Assembly (NCBI GenBank): GCA_017308375.1 | Contig: JAFKEW010000058.1 | Coordinates: 49,594 to 113,593, forward strand | Source of the DNA: Alphaproteobacteria bacterium | GTDB lineage: Bacteria > Pseudomonadota > Alphaproteobacteria > Micropepsales > Micropepsaceae | DNA: 64,000 bases | Direction of reading: 5' to 3' | Shown here: in pieces, positions 49,574 through 57,178 of the stretch | How positions within the stretch are numbered: the stretch's first letter is position 1 | Layout of the letters: each line of letters opens with the position of its first letter | Translations under genes and position numbers: made by a program | Notes under the pieces: generated by a model | Database searches by the model: none | What the model saw: the letters and a program-made list of their open reading frames with translations, nothing else | Told to the model about the DNA's origin: nothing

Positions 49574-51405
49574 AGCGCCCCCGCATTTTCGATTGCGAGG
49601 GCGAGCGCCATGGGCTGCACCCAGATCGGTTCATTCGACAGCGCGAAGGTCTCGCCCGACCAGGCGAGCAGAAGCGTGCGCCCCATCACACCCGCGATGG
49701 CCGTGGCGCTGTCGGGCGGAACGGCATTGCCGATCCGTTCGCGCCACGCGGAATCCGAAAGGCCATCCAGCTCCAGCCACTCTTCGGGCTCGATCAGGCT
49801 TTGCAGCGCGGCCAGTTCAAGGGTCGTCACCGGCCGGTGCCATGTGTCATCCAGTGCGCGGATGACGCAGACAAGCTGCTGTTTCGCGGCGGGCAGTTGC
49901 AAGCATTCCGTTTCAGTTTGCGAGATTGCGCAAGTTTCGCGAGGATCGGCAACGGACCAGCGACCATTGTCATGCAACGCTGAAGCGCTTACGGCGCCCG
50001 ACGCCCCGTCCCACGGCATGACGCCATAGTGCCCGCCATTGTCAAAGGCGGCACGGCGGCCACTGACCATCTGGTGTCGCGGATCGGCGACCGCGTAGGC
50101 GCCATTGTCATCGCCGCCGATAACCGCGCGGGTTGTCTCATCGTATCGAGCGACGCGATATTTTCCGTGCAGCTTCTGCGGATCGGGGCCGCCACGGATA
50201 TCGGCTACTGCCAGGCCGCCGGAACTGATTGCCGGTGCATGGTCCGTGAAACGCACAATCCGATAGGCATGGTTGAACGGCGTGCGGTCGCGAATTCTGG
50301 GATCGGCGACCGATTGCGCGCTCGATCCCGGTGCCACCTGTGTCGTGATCGTGGCGGCGGGCCCATCCCATCTCTTCAGGCTATGCCCGGCATATGTATT
50401 CTCGGCCACACGCGGATCGGCAACGGCCGTTGCACCAGATGACGGCTGGTTTTTCGATGTGACGGTGCCGCCCACATCGCTCCACCGCTTCACATTGTAG
50501 GCGGCATTGAACAGCGGCACTTCAGGCGCGATGCCGTAATCCCGCAGCACACCATCCTCAACCGCCAGTCGATTGAGCGAGCGCCAGTCCGAACCCGCTT
50601 CGACAAAGGCGAGCCTGACCCAGGTGCGCCACTGCAAAGCGGGCAGCCTGTGCATCGGACCGCCGACGGGAACGCCATCGGCATCGACCAAGCCGGGCAA
50701 CGGCAGCTTGTCCAGAACCTCGCCCACGCCGCGGAGCGGTTTGCGCCGTGGTTCGTAAAGGAAGTTCGGCACCTTCGCGCGATGGCGGGCAACCAGAAGA
50801 AAGCGTTTGCGGCTTTGCGCCAGCCCGCCCAGCTCGCCGCAATCATGCGTGGTTTCGTTGACGATGTAGCCGTAGGAGGCGAACAGTGCCTTGATCTGGT
50901 CGAGCAGATGGCGCCCGCGCGTCATGATGCGCGGCACGTTCTCAAAGATGAACAACTCGACCGGATCGTCCTTATAGGCTTCCAGCGCCAGCCAGACACC
51001 GCGCAGGGTTAGCCCGTTCAACGCCTGGTACTTCGCCGTCCGGCTCGTGCGTTCCGCCAGCAATCCCGAAAAGCCTTTGCAAGGCGCGGAAAGAAAGACG
51101 ATGTGCGGCCGCTCGAACCCGAAAGCCGCATGCACCATGCCCGGATGCGCTTCGACCCAGTCCGGCGGCGGTTCGTATCCGTGAAAAGCGGTATATTGTT
51201 CGCGGCTGAACAGATCGATGCAGGTACCAGGCACACCGGCGAGCCGTTCGAAATCACGCAGCGCAGCCGGATCGCTGTCGATGCCGCCGAGGCAGCGAAA
51301 ACGCGCCGACAGGTTTCCAGCCCGCGCCGTCCCACGATTGAAGCCCTTGGCGCCACCGCCGAGACCGCAAAACAAATGCGCGTGGCGAATTTCGACTTCG
51401 ATCAT
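49570..51405 (-). CDS. Phage C5-cytosine DNA methyltransferase with repeated target region
   Basis: 611 residues from MIEVEIRHAHLF. C5 motifs: I FCGLGGGAKGF (about 10-20), IV SAPCKGFSG with the nucleophile Cys, VI FENVPRI, VIII QSRKRFLLVA, and IX/X RERIGNAVPPDSA. Between VIII and IX lie about 250 residues with at least five diverged repeats ending AVADPR or close to it (YNVKRWSDVGGTVT..., HSLKRWDGPAATITT..., YRIVRFTDHAPAIS..., YRVARYDETTRAVI..., YGVMPWDGASGAVS...). These presumably build the DNA-recognition domain. It is probably solitary, with no restriction enzyme nearby. Confidence 0.92.
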   Translation of the reverse strand: MIEVEIRHAHLFCGLGGGAKGFNRGTARAGNLSARFRCLGGIDSDPAALRDFERLAGVPGTCIDLFSREQYTAFHGYEPPPDWVEAHPGMVHAAFGFERPHIVFLSAPCKGFSGLLAERTSRTAKYQALNGLTLRGVWLALEAYKDDPVELFIFENVPRIMTRGRHLLDQIKALFASYGYIVNETTHDCGELGGLAQSRKRFLLVARHRAKVPNFLYEPRRKPLRGVGEVLDKLPLPGLVDADGVPVGGPMHRLPALQWRTWVRLAFVEAGSDWRSLNRLAVEDGVLRDYGIAPEVPLFNAAYNVKRWSDVGGTVTSKNQPSSGATAVADPRVAENTYAGHSLKRWDGPAATITTQVAPGSSAQSVADPRIRDRTPFNHAYRIVRFTDHAPAISSGGLAVADIRGGPDPQKLHGKYRVARYDETTRAVIGGDDNGAYAVADPRHQMVSGRRAAFDNGGHYGVMPWDGASGAVSASALHDNGRWSVADPRETCAISQTETECLQLPAAKQQLVCVIRALDDTWHRPVTTLELAALQSLIEPEEWLELDGLSDSAWRERIGNAVPPDSATAIAGVMGRTLLLAWSGETFALSNEPIWVQPMALALAIENAGAL

Positions 51406-51635
51406 GCCCGCGGCCCCACGGCTTGCGGCGCAGCCAGCTGCACAATCTGGGCTTTCCAATCATGGGTGCGCGGCACCGGCACCGCGTAACTGCTGGCCGG
51501 GCGAACTAACAAGCTTGTGATCACGGAAGGCTCGCACCCGATCTTTTTCGCGATCCGGGTCGGGCTCCAGCTGCGCCGCGTCAGCGCGAAAACCAGAAGC
51601 TTTTCTTCATCGGTAAGGCGCATCAATCGCATCAT
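51402..51635 (-). CDS. Small helix-turn-helix phage protein
   Basis: 77 residues from the first ATG (MMRLMRLTDEEKLLVFALTRRSW). SPTRIAKKIGCEPSVITSLLVRP is a helix-turn-helix. Its ATG overlaps the upstream stop TGA. It is likely a sequence-specific binder in the early operon. Confidence 0.65.
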   Translation of the reverse strand: MMRLMRLTDEEKLLVFALTRRSWSPTRIAKKIGCEPSVITSLLVRPASSYAVPVPRTHDWKAQIVQLAAPQAVGPRA

Positions 51636-51853
51636 GCCGATACCCCACCCCGCAGGATGACGACATGACCACAAAGCGTTTCGGTCTTAATGTTTTTGCC
51701 ATCCTCGGCCAGTAGAAGCCTGCCCCGATCATCACGCACGATGCGTTTGACATAGCGGCGATCTTCGTCGGCCTCGACCACGTTCGGGCACTCGACGCCG
51801 TCGAGAAAAACCCGCACAAAGCGCCAACCGGGATCGCCAACCACCATTCTCAT
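51632..51853 (-). CDS. Small phage hypothetical protein
   Basis: 73 residues, beta-rich: [51 protein letters not shown]. No family recognised. Overlaps both neighbours by 4 bp. Confidence 0.6.
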   Translation of the reverse strand: MRMVVGDPGWRFVRVFLDGVECPNVVEADEDRRYVKRIVRDDRGRLLLAEDGKNIKTETLCGHVVILRGGVSA

Positions 51854-52767
51854 GCCGCCGCCCTTTCCTGATTGGATTGCGCGAGCGACCGCGGGCCGCG
51901 CACGGTCGGTGCCGGCCGCGGCTTTTCACGCTTGCGCATTTCGGTGTCGATCAGCTCCGCCAGCTTGCGGCTGTCTGCGCAGATGATTTCGCGGGCACGA
52001 TAGGGAATCGCGCAGTCATAACGGGTCAGCCGCCATTCGAAGGCGCGTGGTTCCAGCAGCAAAACACCGTCCGGGCCGCGGAACGGCATGTGCAGCCGCT
52101 CCACCAGATGACCCGGCGTTTCAACACACAGATCCGCAACGCCGGCGAGATGTGCATCCAGCCAGGCTTTGCCGCTGCCATAGAAGGTCAGCCGGCCCTG
52201 CGCATCGGGCTCAAATTCTCCCACCGCCGCCGTGAAACCGGTGAGGGACATGGGCCGCCCGCCATCGAGCGGGAGCGCGACCAGGTCCGCAATCTGTTCG
52301 GCAAAGGCATGCTCGCCCTCGCGCGCCAGCGAAAGAGCGGCCGCATAGGACGAACCGCGTCCGTCCGCCGGTGCCGCAACGGGGAGGATCAGCGCCGGTA
52401 TCCCCTGTTCGGCGGCGAAGAATTTGCAGGCGGCCTGCGGATGGCGCCATTGCTGCGCCATGTGCATGGTGGCGCGCCCCAGCTCCGCATCGCGCGCGGC
52501 CTTTTTTGCGTCCACCCGATACGCGGGCTCGCGGATCACGCGGGCCATGCGCAGGCCGAGATCGAACAGGGCCAGCGCGATCGGCCAATCCCGGCTTTGA
52601 TCATCGTCGCCCAGATCGAGATTGAACGCCGCAATTACATCGCCTGCGGTCGCTTCAAGCGCGCGCCACTCTTCCACCGCCTGCACGGTGAAACGCGACG
52701 GCCATGAATCTGGCGGCGCGCAGCGCGCGGCGATATCGGCGATCATGGTGGCGAATTGGCCGCTCAT
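51850..52767 (-). CDS. Phage hypothetical protein in the early operon
   Basis: 305 residues from [19 protein letters not shown]. Helical N-terminal half with [22 protein letters not shown], a middle region [22 protein letters not shown], and a beta-rich C terminus with [27 protein letters not shown]. It is next to the GapR-like gene, start overlapping its stop by 4 bp. No function recognised. Confidence 0.65.
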   Translation of the reverse strand: MSGQFATMIADIAARCAPPDSWPSRFTVQAVEEWRALEATAGDVIAAFNLDLGDDDQSRDWPIALALFDLGLRMARVIREPAYRVDAKKAARDAELGRATMHMAQQWRHPQAACKFFAAEQGIPALILPVAAPADGRGSSYAAALSLAREGEHAFAEQIADLVALPLDGGRPMSLTGFTAAVGEFEPDAQGRLTFYGSGKAWLDAHLAGVADLCVETPGHLVERLHMPFRGPDGVLLLEPRAFEWRLTRYDCAIPYRAREIICADSRKLAELIDTEMRKREKPRPAPTVRGPRSLAQSNQERAAA

Positions 52768-53078
52768 TGCAGCGCCACCGGTTCGTTTTGCGCGATCAGG
52801 CGGCTTGCCCGCACCTCCACATCGGCGGAGACATCGCGGCCCATGCCGAGGGCGGACATGTAAAGATCGAGGATGGCTTCCTGTTCCTGCCGGTCGGCGA
52901 TATCCAGCTTGCGCAGACGGATAACCTGCCGCATCACCTTGGTGTCGAAGCCCTGCCCCTTCGCCTCCGAATAAACCTCGCGGATATCGGTGCTCAGCGC
53001 CGCGCGCTCTTCCTCCAGCCGCTCGATCCGCTCGATAAAGGAGCGAAGATGTCCCGCCGCGAAGCCAGACTTCGTCAT
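52764..53078 (-). CDS. DUF2312 / GapR-like DNA-binding protein
   Basis: 104 residues: [46 protein letters not shown] (in segments), the GapR family core with a coiled coil and a basic helix. The chromosomal GapR tracks positively supercoiled DNA in Caulobacter. Compared with typical GapR, it has an added C-terminal stretch ([26 protein letters not shown]). Start ATG 53078 overlaps the upstream TGA by 1 bp; a TTG at 53081 is also possible. Confidence 0.85.
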   Translation of the reverse strand: MTKSGFAAGHLRSFIERIERLEEERAALSTDIREVYSEAKGQGFDTKVMRQVIRLRKLDIADRQEQEAILDLYMSALGMGRDVSADVEVRASRLIAQNEPVALQ

Positions 53079-53242
53079 CAATCTTTCTCCAGCCAGTAGG
53101 GATTGCGGGGCGCGAGCTTGCCGCGCGGGCGTTTGCGCATTTTTTCGCGGGTCTGACGCAGCTTCTCGATCGCCTCATCAAGCGCGGTGCGGCCGCTGGT
53201 ATTCGCGGCGTCCTCATCACGCGGGCGATCGGCGGTCATCAT
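53078..53242 (-). CDS. 54-residue basic phage protein
   Basis: From [15 protein letters not shown]; helical and basic ([27 protein letters not shown]). Its ATG overlaps the cro stop TGA. A regulatory or DNA-binding role is possible; nothing is recognised. Confidence 0.6.
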   Translation of the reverse strand: MMTADRPRDEDAANTSGRTALDEAIEKLRQTREKMRKRPRGKLAPRNPYWLEKD

Positions 53243-53529
53243 GTCGGCTGCACCTCCACCGCCATGCCGGGGGCCAGTTCGCCGCCGGTGAAAAAGAAGT
53301 CCGCCGGGTCGAGCGCGATGCCTTCGCGAAGCGCGGCGGTCAGGATGACTTGCTGTTCCTGCGTCGGGATCAGCCCGCCGGTGCCGCCACGCGCCTTGGG
53401 ATAGGTCCAGCGCTGCACCCGGGTGATGTGCTTGCCGGTCCATGCCGCAACGACCCGTAAGCCCTTGGAAAAGTCGCCTTTTCCACACTTGGTGATGACC
53501 CTTTGGGCGGGTGAGGTGATTCGTTCCAT
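53239..53529 (-). CDS. Cro-like helix-turn-helix regulator
   Basis: 96 residues. VITKCGKGDFSKGLRVVAAWTGKHITRVQRWTYPKARGG shows the Cro/YdaS-type helix-turn-helix, followed by GGLIPTQEQQVILTAALREGIALDPADFFF, typical of Cro relatives next to CI in alphaproteobacterial prophages. It is divergent from the CI-like gene and sits next to operator copies, so it is the likely lytic regulator and first gene of the leftward early operon. Confidence 0.8.
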   Translation of the reverse strand: MERITSPAQRVITKCGKGDFSKGLRVVAAWTGKHITRVQRWTYPKARGGTGGLIPTQEQQVILTAALREGIALDPADFFFTGGELAPGMAVEVQPT

Positions 53530-53536
53530 GGATCGA

Positions 53537-53610
53537 CACTTGCGAAATTCGCATTAACCGTCAATCAAGAAATGCGATAATCGCATTTGCGTCCCTATGC
53601 GATTTTCGCA
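53537..53610. promoter_or_regulatory. Immunity operator region between cro and cI
   Basis: Three palindromes share TGCGAWWTTCGCA-type arms: TGCGAAATTCGCA (53541-53553), AAATGCGATAATCGCATTT (53570-53588, perfect 19 bp) and TGCGATTTTCGCA (53598-53610); centres are 32 and 25 bp apart. The minus-strand stretch 53564-53537 matches the second cluster (54943-54970) closely. GATAAT (53576-53581) is a plausible -10 of the cI promoter. Together this is the O_R-like switch. Confidence 0.8.
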
Positions 53611-53640
53611 ATTGTTCGCCGGAACCGACGGAAAGACCCG

Positions 53641-54330
53641 ATGAAGGCGAGGGACATTCAGAAGGCGTGGATCACGGCCGCCCTGGCGGACGGGCGCCCG
53701 AATGGCAAAACCCAGAAGGGTTTGGCGCAAACCCTCGGCCTCGACCCAAGCCAGGGTCACCGCATCGCCATGGGCCAGCGGTTGCTGGACTTCTCGGAAA
53801 TCGCGCTGGTCGAAAACTATCTGGGCGCGCGCGCGCCGCGCGGCATGGGTTCAACGGGCGACCCCATCGGTGACGATCTGGTTCTGCGCGACCCGGCGCG
53901 GACATTCGGAGAAGCCGGGTTCGTCAATGTGCCGTTGTTCAAGCAGCGCATTCCACCCGGCACACCAAAACCTCCGCAAGATCTGAAACCCATCGGCGTG
54001 TTGAAATTTCCGGAGGCCATGCTGAAGGAGCTGGCAGAAGATACGCACGGTCTCTTCGCGATCGAGATTGCGGGCGATGCGGGCCGGCCGTTTCTCAGCC
54101 CCGGCGATCACGCACTAATCGATCCGGCCCGCACCAACCCCGCCCGTGGCGGGCGCTATGCCATCCGCGTGGATGACGAGATGCAGGTGCGTTTAATCAC
54201 GATGAACCCAGGCTCCCGCGCGCTGACCGTGCGCGCCGACAACCCTGATTATCCCGGATACGACAACATCGCCCGGTCGGACCTGGACATCATTGGCCGC
54301 GTCATCTGGATTTCACGGAGACTGGTATGA
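53641..54330 (+). CDS. CI-like phage repressor with inactive S24 peptidase domain
   Basis: 229 residues from MKARDIQKAW; the in-frame start 53587 lies in the operators. N-terminal helix-turn-helix (KTQKGLAQTLGLDPSQGHRIAMGQ), C-terminal S24-like domain (GLFAIEIAG...LSPGDHALIDPAR...IIGRVIW). The catalytic Ser of GDSM is Ala147 (GDAG), and the Lys of VKRL is Arg184 (VRLI). An Ala92-Gly93 pair is present in the hinge, but the dyad needed to cleave it is gone, so self-cleavage on RecA activation is unlikely. The following gene overlaps its stop by 4 bp. Confidence 0.85.
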   Translation: MKARDIQKAWITAALADGRPNGKTQKGLAQTLGLDPSQGHRIAMGQRLLDFSEIALVENYLGARAPRGMGSTGDPIGDDLVLRDPARTFGEAGFVNVPLFKQRIPPGTPKPPQDLKPIGVLKFPEAMLKELAEDTHGLFAIEIAGDAGRPFLSPGDHALIDPARTNPARGGRYAIRVDDEMQVRLITMNPGSRALTVRADNPDYPGYDNIARSDLDIIGRVIWISRRLV

Positions 54331-54884
54331 ATCACACCCACCTGTTCGCGCTCGCCCTGTTCGGTTTGGGTGCCGCCATCGCTCCGGCACAGGCCGCGCC
54401 TTATTTTGTCGACGGCAATACCAAGGCCTGTCCATCACTGCACGCGCTGATGCATGGCGCGAAGACCTGTGTGGGCCTGAAGGACGGCACCAAGATCGAT
54501 TGGGATGGAAAGATCATCAACGATTTCAGGCGGACAAAAGGTTCCAACGTCGGCAGGATCACGGCCGATGGCAAAACGCTGTACGTCTACTCCAACCTGC
54601 TCTCGGCGAAGCTCCCCACCGATCCGATGAAGACGGACTTCATCCTTGCCCACGACGCCATCGCCTGCCCCACCCGCTATGCGATGACCGAGGCGTTGCA
54701 GGCACGCGCCAGAAGCGACGACAAATGGTTCGCGGAGACCGAATGCCGGGACGTTCCGGCGGGCACAACGGCGATTCGGATTCGCCCGACGCAGGCCGCG
54801 GAAGAGCCGTTCTGGCAGATGCGCGTGCGATTTTCGCATTCCGACGCAGACACCCTGTGGATGAACGCAAGCGATTTTCGTTGA
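54327..54884 (+). CDS. Exported protein coupled to the repressor gene
   Basis: 185 residues with a clear signal peptide (MNHTHLFALALFGLGAAIAPAQA, cleavage near A-A-P). The mature part has four or more Cys (KACPSL, GAKTCVGL, AIACPT, ETECRD) that could form disulphides and a beta-rich look. ATGA overlap with cI (GTATGA at the junction) means it is made in the lysogen. No family is recognised. A lysogenic-conversion or superinfection-exclusion function is a guess from position. Confidence 0.7.
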   Translation: MNHTHLFALALFGLGAAIAPAQAAPYFVDGNTKACPSLHALMHGAKTCVGLKDGTKIDWDGKIINDFRRTKGSNVGRITADGKTLYVYSNLLSAKLPTDPMKTDFILAHDAIACPTRYAMTEALQARARSDDKWFAETECRDVPAGTTAIRIRPTQAAEEPFWQMRVRFSHSDADTLWMNASDFR

Positions 54885-54970
54885 TATTTCATTAACTTAA
54901 CTGGGTTATCCCCACCGCACGATCTGAAATGCGAATTTCGCATTGACGATTAATGCGATTTTCGCAAGCG
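54826..54970. promoter_or_regulatory. Second operator cluster, rightward early promoter
   Basis: Copies at TGCGATTTTCGCA (54826-54838, inside the exported-protein gene's end), ATGCGAATTTCGCAT (54929-54943, 7-bp arms) and TGCGATTTTCGCA (54954-54966). The 28 bp from TTGACG (54943-54970) match the cro-side operator/promoter (minus strand 53564-53537) at 25 positions. It precedes the 55000 gene by about 30 bp and should drive the rightward early operon. Confidence 0.75.
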
Positions 54971-54999
54971 TCTTGCCACAGCAAGACGCGGTGATTCGC

Positions 55000-55221
55000 A
55001 TGGCCTCCACCCCCAAATTCGACAGCGCCAATCGGCGCAAACGCGTGACGGCGCTGGCCCAGGCGATCGTCCAGGTGTGCCGGGAACGGCGCGACTTCAC
55101 CACAGACGATGCCCTTCGGGCCGGGTTCGGCGACGACGAGCTGCGCCGGCTGTGGGCCGACGCGGTGAGAGAGGCGATCCGGATAGAGCCGGGGATCGGC
55201 ACATGGATGGAACGGCCATGA
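55000..55221 (+). CDS. Small rightward early protein
   Basis: 73 residues from MASTPKFDSANRRKRVTAL. Helical; a helix-turn-helix-like ending (FTTDDALRAGFGDDELRRLWADAVREAI). First gene under the second operator cluster. Function unknown; in phages this slot often holds a regulator. Confidence 0.6.
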   Translation: MASTPKFDSANRRKRVTALAQAIVQVCRERRDFTTDDALRAGFGDDELRRLWADAVREAIRIEPGIGTWMERP

Positions 55222-55307
55222 AGGCGATTGCCACCCTGCTCTGCCTCACGGCCAGCGCCGCGCTGCTTCTCACCCTCATTGCGCTCGCCCTTGAAAGGAT
55301 CGGATGA
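55218..55307 (+). CDS. 29-residue hydrophobic peptide
   Basis: MKAIATLLCLTASAALLLTLIALALERIG: one hydrophobic helix. It overlaps the upstream stop by 4 bp and the next start by 4 bp (ATGATGA). Too short for confidence on its own, but the double overlap supports translation. Confidence 0.45.
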   Translation: MKAIATLLCLTASAALLLTLIALALERIG

Positions 55308-55489
55308 TGAATTTGAACCAGCAGCTTTGCCGCCAGCATGGCATTCCTTATGTGCCGCCCGCCCCACCGGCATTGACGGCGCACACCCGCATCCGGCCGC
55401 GCCTGATCGGCCCGCAAGGCTGGATCGCCATCGCGGCAATCACGGCCGGACTTCTGACCGCCGCGCTTGTTCTGGCGGTGATGGCATGA
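55304..55489 (+). CDS. 61-residue membrane protein
   Basis: MMNLNQQLCRQHGIPYVPPAPPALT then a hydrophobic C-terminal segment (about 41-61, WIAIAAITAGLLTAALVLAVMA). Overlaps both neighbours by 4 bp. Function unknown. Confidence 0.6.
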   Translation: MMNLNQQLCRQHGIPYVPPAPPALTAHTRIRPRLIGPQGWIAIAAITAGLLTAALVLAVMA

Positions 55490-56046
55490 CGGTTGCGGTG
55501 ATGCGCTCCGGCGCTCGTATCGTTCGCGCGGCGCCACGGGTGGAGGCGATCCGCGCCACCGATATCGCCGAACATCTGGCGAAACAGGTGATGTATGGCG
55601 GCGCGACGTGGGGCTACTACTCGAAAGCGCAGCACGCGATCCTGGTCGCCACCGAAATCGCCCGCGAAGAAGGGGCGCTCGGTGCATTCTATGCGCTGCT
55701 GAAGGATGCGACGGATGCATTTGGCGCCGAACTCCCGCGCGAACGAAACCCAATCATCCGCGCGGTTTACCACGCGTTCGACCTCGATGCGCCAATGCCG
55801 AAGCCGGTGCAGGCGGCGCTGCTGGTTGCCACCGCCAATGTCGCGCTGACAGAGCGGCGTCAGCTACTGACCGGATGCGACGACGAAGTGTCCGCGCTGG
55901 AAGCGCAAGGCGCCAAACCACTGCGCGGCATGATCCGCCCGCTCGCATGGGACCGGGCGATGGACCGCTACATCGATGCCCTGCGCATCAACGCAGCGGC
56001 CGCGCAGCTCGATCAACGCCGCCCGGTGTGGGAGGGCATCGCGTGA
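55486..56046 (+). CDS. Degenerate HD-domain protein (YfbR-like)
   Basis: 186 residues. YYSKAQHAILVATEIA (His50), ALLKDATDAFGAELPRERN (73-74 KD where the family has HD), and ATANVALTERRQLLTG, where the family has AD-R-LATERRDL with an Asp at the position of Asn118. The fold is that of phage HD-domain phosphohydrolases acting on nucleotides; with two of the metal ligands changed (His to Lys73, Asp to Asn118), normal catalysis is doubtful. Overlaps the upstream gene by 4 bp. Confidence 0.75.
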   Translation: MTVAVMRSGARIVRAAPRVEAIRATDIAEHLAKQVMYGGATWGYYSKAQHAILVATEIAREEGALGAFYALLKDATDAFGAELPRERNPIIRAVYHAFDLDAPMPKPVQAALLVATANVALTERRQLLTGCDDEVSALEAQGAKPLRGMIRPLAWDRAMDRYIDALRINAAAAQLDQRRPVWEGIA

Positions 56047-56609
56047 AAGCCCAGACCCGCATGGGCTCGCTGTTCGAGTCTCTTCAGAACATCGCCATCG
56101 GCTACAGCATCGCGGTACTCGCGACCTATACCATCGGCCCGTTCTTTCACCTGCAGTCGGGCATCGGCGATGTGATGGGGTTCGGCGGCGTGATGACGCT
56201 GATCTCGATCGCGCGCAGCTATGGCATCCGCCGCTGGAACGAGGCCAAGCGCACCCGCCAGACACCGCCGGATTTTGTTTACGTGGTGGAGGAACTGGCG
56301 GCCGAACGCATGCGCCAGATTTGCGGCGAAGGCTATTCGCTGGCCCATGACGACGAGCATGTGGGCCGCGAACTGGCGAAAGGCGCGGCGGCGTATGCGT
56401 TTGCGGCATCGCTCGATCGCAAGGCAAGGGAAGATTTCTGGCGGCGAGCCCCCGACAGCTGGGGTGTATGGCAGACCCGCAGCATCTGGCCCTGGTCCGT
56501 CGTCCAGTTCAAACCGACCCATCGCCGCCGCGATTTGATCAAGGCGGGCGCGATGATCATTGCCGAGATCGGCCGTCTCGATCGCGCCGCGAAAGGCAGG
56601 ATGGGATGA
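56043..56609 (+). CDS. Membrane/cytosolic fusion protein of phage origin
   Basis: 188 residues from a GTG (GTGA overlap). The N-terminal half is membrane-associated (LFESLQNIAIGYSIAVLATYTIGPFFHLQ; FGGVMTLISIARSYGIRRWNE), the pattern of the small DUF7220-like membrane proteins. The C-terminal half has EELAAERMRQICGEGYSLAHDDEHVGRELAKGAAAYAFA in segments, usually a separate phage protein. It therefore looks like two small genes fused. Overlaps both neighbours. Confidence 0.65.
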   Translation: MKAQTRMGSLFESLQNIAIGYSIAVLATYTIGPFFHLQSGIGDVMGFGGVMTLISIARSYGIRRWNEAKRTRQTPPDFVYVVEELAAERMRQICGEGYSLAHDDEHVGRELAKGAAAYAFAASLDRKAREDFWRRAPDSWGVWQTRSIWPWSVVQFKPTHRRRDLIKAGAMIIAEIGRLDRAAKGRMG

Positions 56610-57178
56610 ACGCGATTTCCGCGTACCCATTGTGCTGGCCGCCGACGGTGCCGCGCTACAAGGCGCGGGAGAAGGGCAGCTTCAAAACCACCCTCGCCGC
56701 GGCGCTCAACAATGTCGAAACCTCGCTGCGCCGGTTCGGCACCGATTCCGACAAGCCGATCTCGAACATCGTGCTGTCGTCGAATGTCACGCTGGGCGCG
56801 AACCGGCCCCAAGATCCCGGTGTGGCCGTCTGGTTCGTGTGGGATGGTGTGCAGGTCTGCATCCCGGTCGACCGCTACAGCTCGACCGAGGCCAATCTTC
56901 AGGCCATTCACCACATTATAGAGGCCCGCCGGGTCGAACTGCGGCACGGAACGCTGGCGCTTGTCCGCGCCTCGTTTCAGGGCTTCCGCGCCCTGCCCGC
57001 GCCGGCCGAACCGCACTGGTCCGAAATCCTGCGCTGCAGCCGCGATGCCGATCTGGCGGAGATCGATCTCGCCTTTCGTCGCGCCGCCAGAACCGCCCAT
57101 CCCGATGCCGGCGGCTCGAACGAAAAGATGGCCCGCCTGAATGCGGCGCGCGAAGCGGCGATGAAGGAGCGCGGGTGA
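56606..57178 (+). CDS. Phage protein with C-terminal J-domain-like motif
   Basis: 190 residues. The N-terminal 120 residues form an uncharacterised domain with SNIVLSSNVTLGANRPQDPGVAVWFVWDG. The last 60 have a J-domain pattern with the HPD tripeptide (AFRRAARTAHPDAGGSNEKMARLNAAREAAMK). It could recruit DnaK, as do other phage J-like proteins. Start overlaps the previous stop; the stop shares a base with the following ATG. Confidence 0.7.
   Translation: MNAISAYPLCWPPTVPRYKAREKGSFKTTLAAALNNVETSLRRFGTDSDKPISNIVLSSNVTLGANRPQDPGVAVWFVWDGVQVCIPVDRYSSTEANLQAIHHIIEARRVELRHGTLALVRASFQGFRALPAPAEPHWSEILRCSRDADLAEIDLAFRRAARTAHPDAGGSNEKMARLNAAREAAMKERG

Noticed and set aside
56560..57177. In-frame N-terminal extension of the DUF5131 gene
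   Set aside because: It overlaps the J-like protein gene in another frame; the family starts at MGKTAIEWTDYSWNP.
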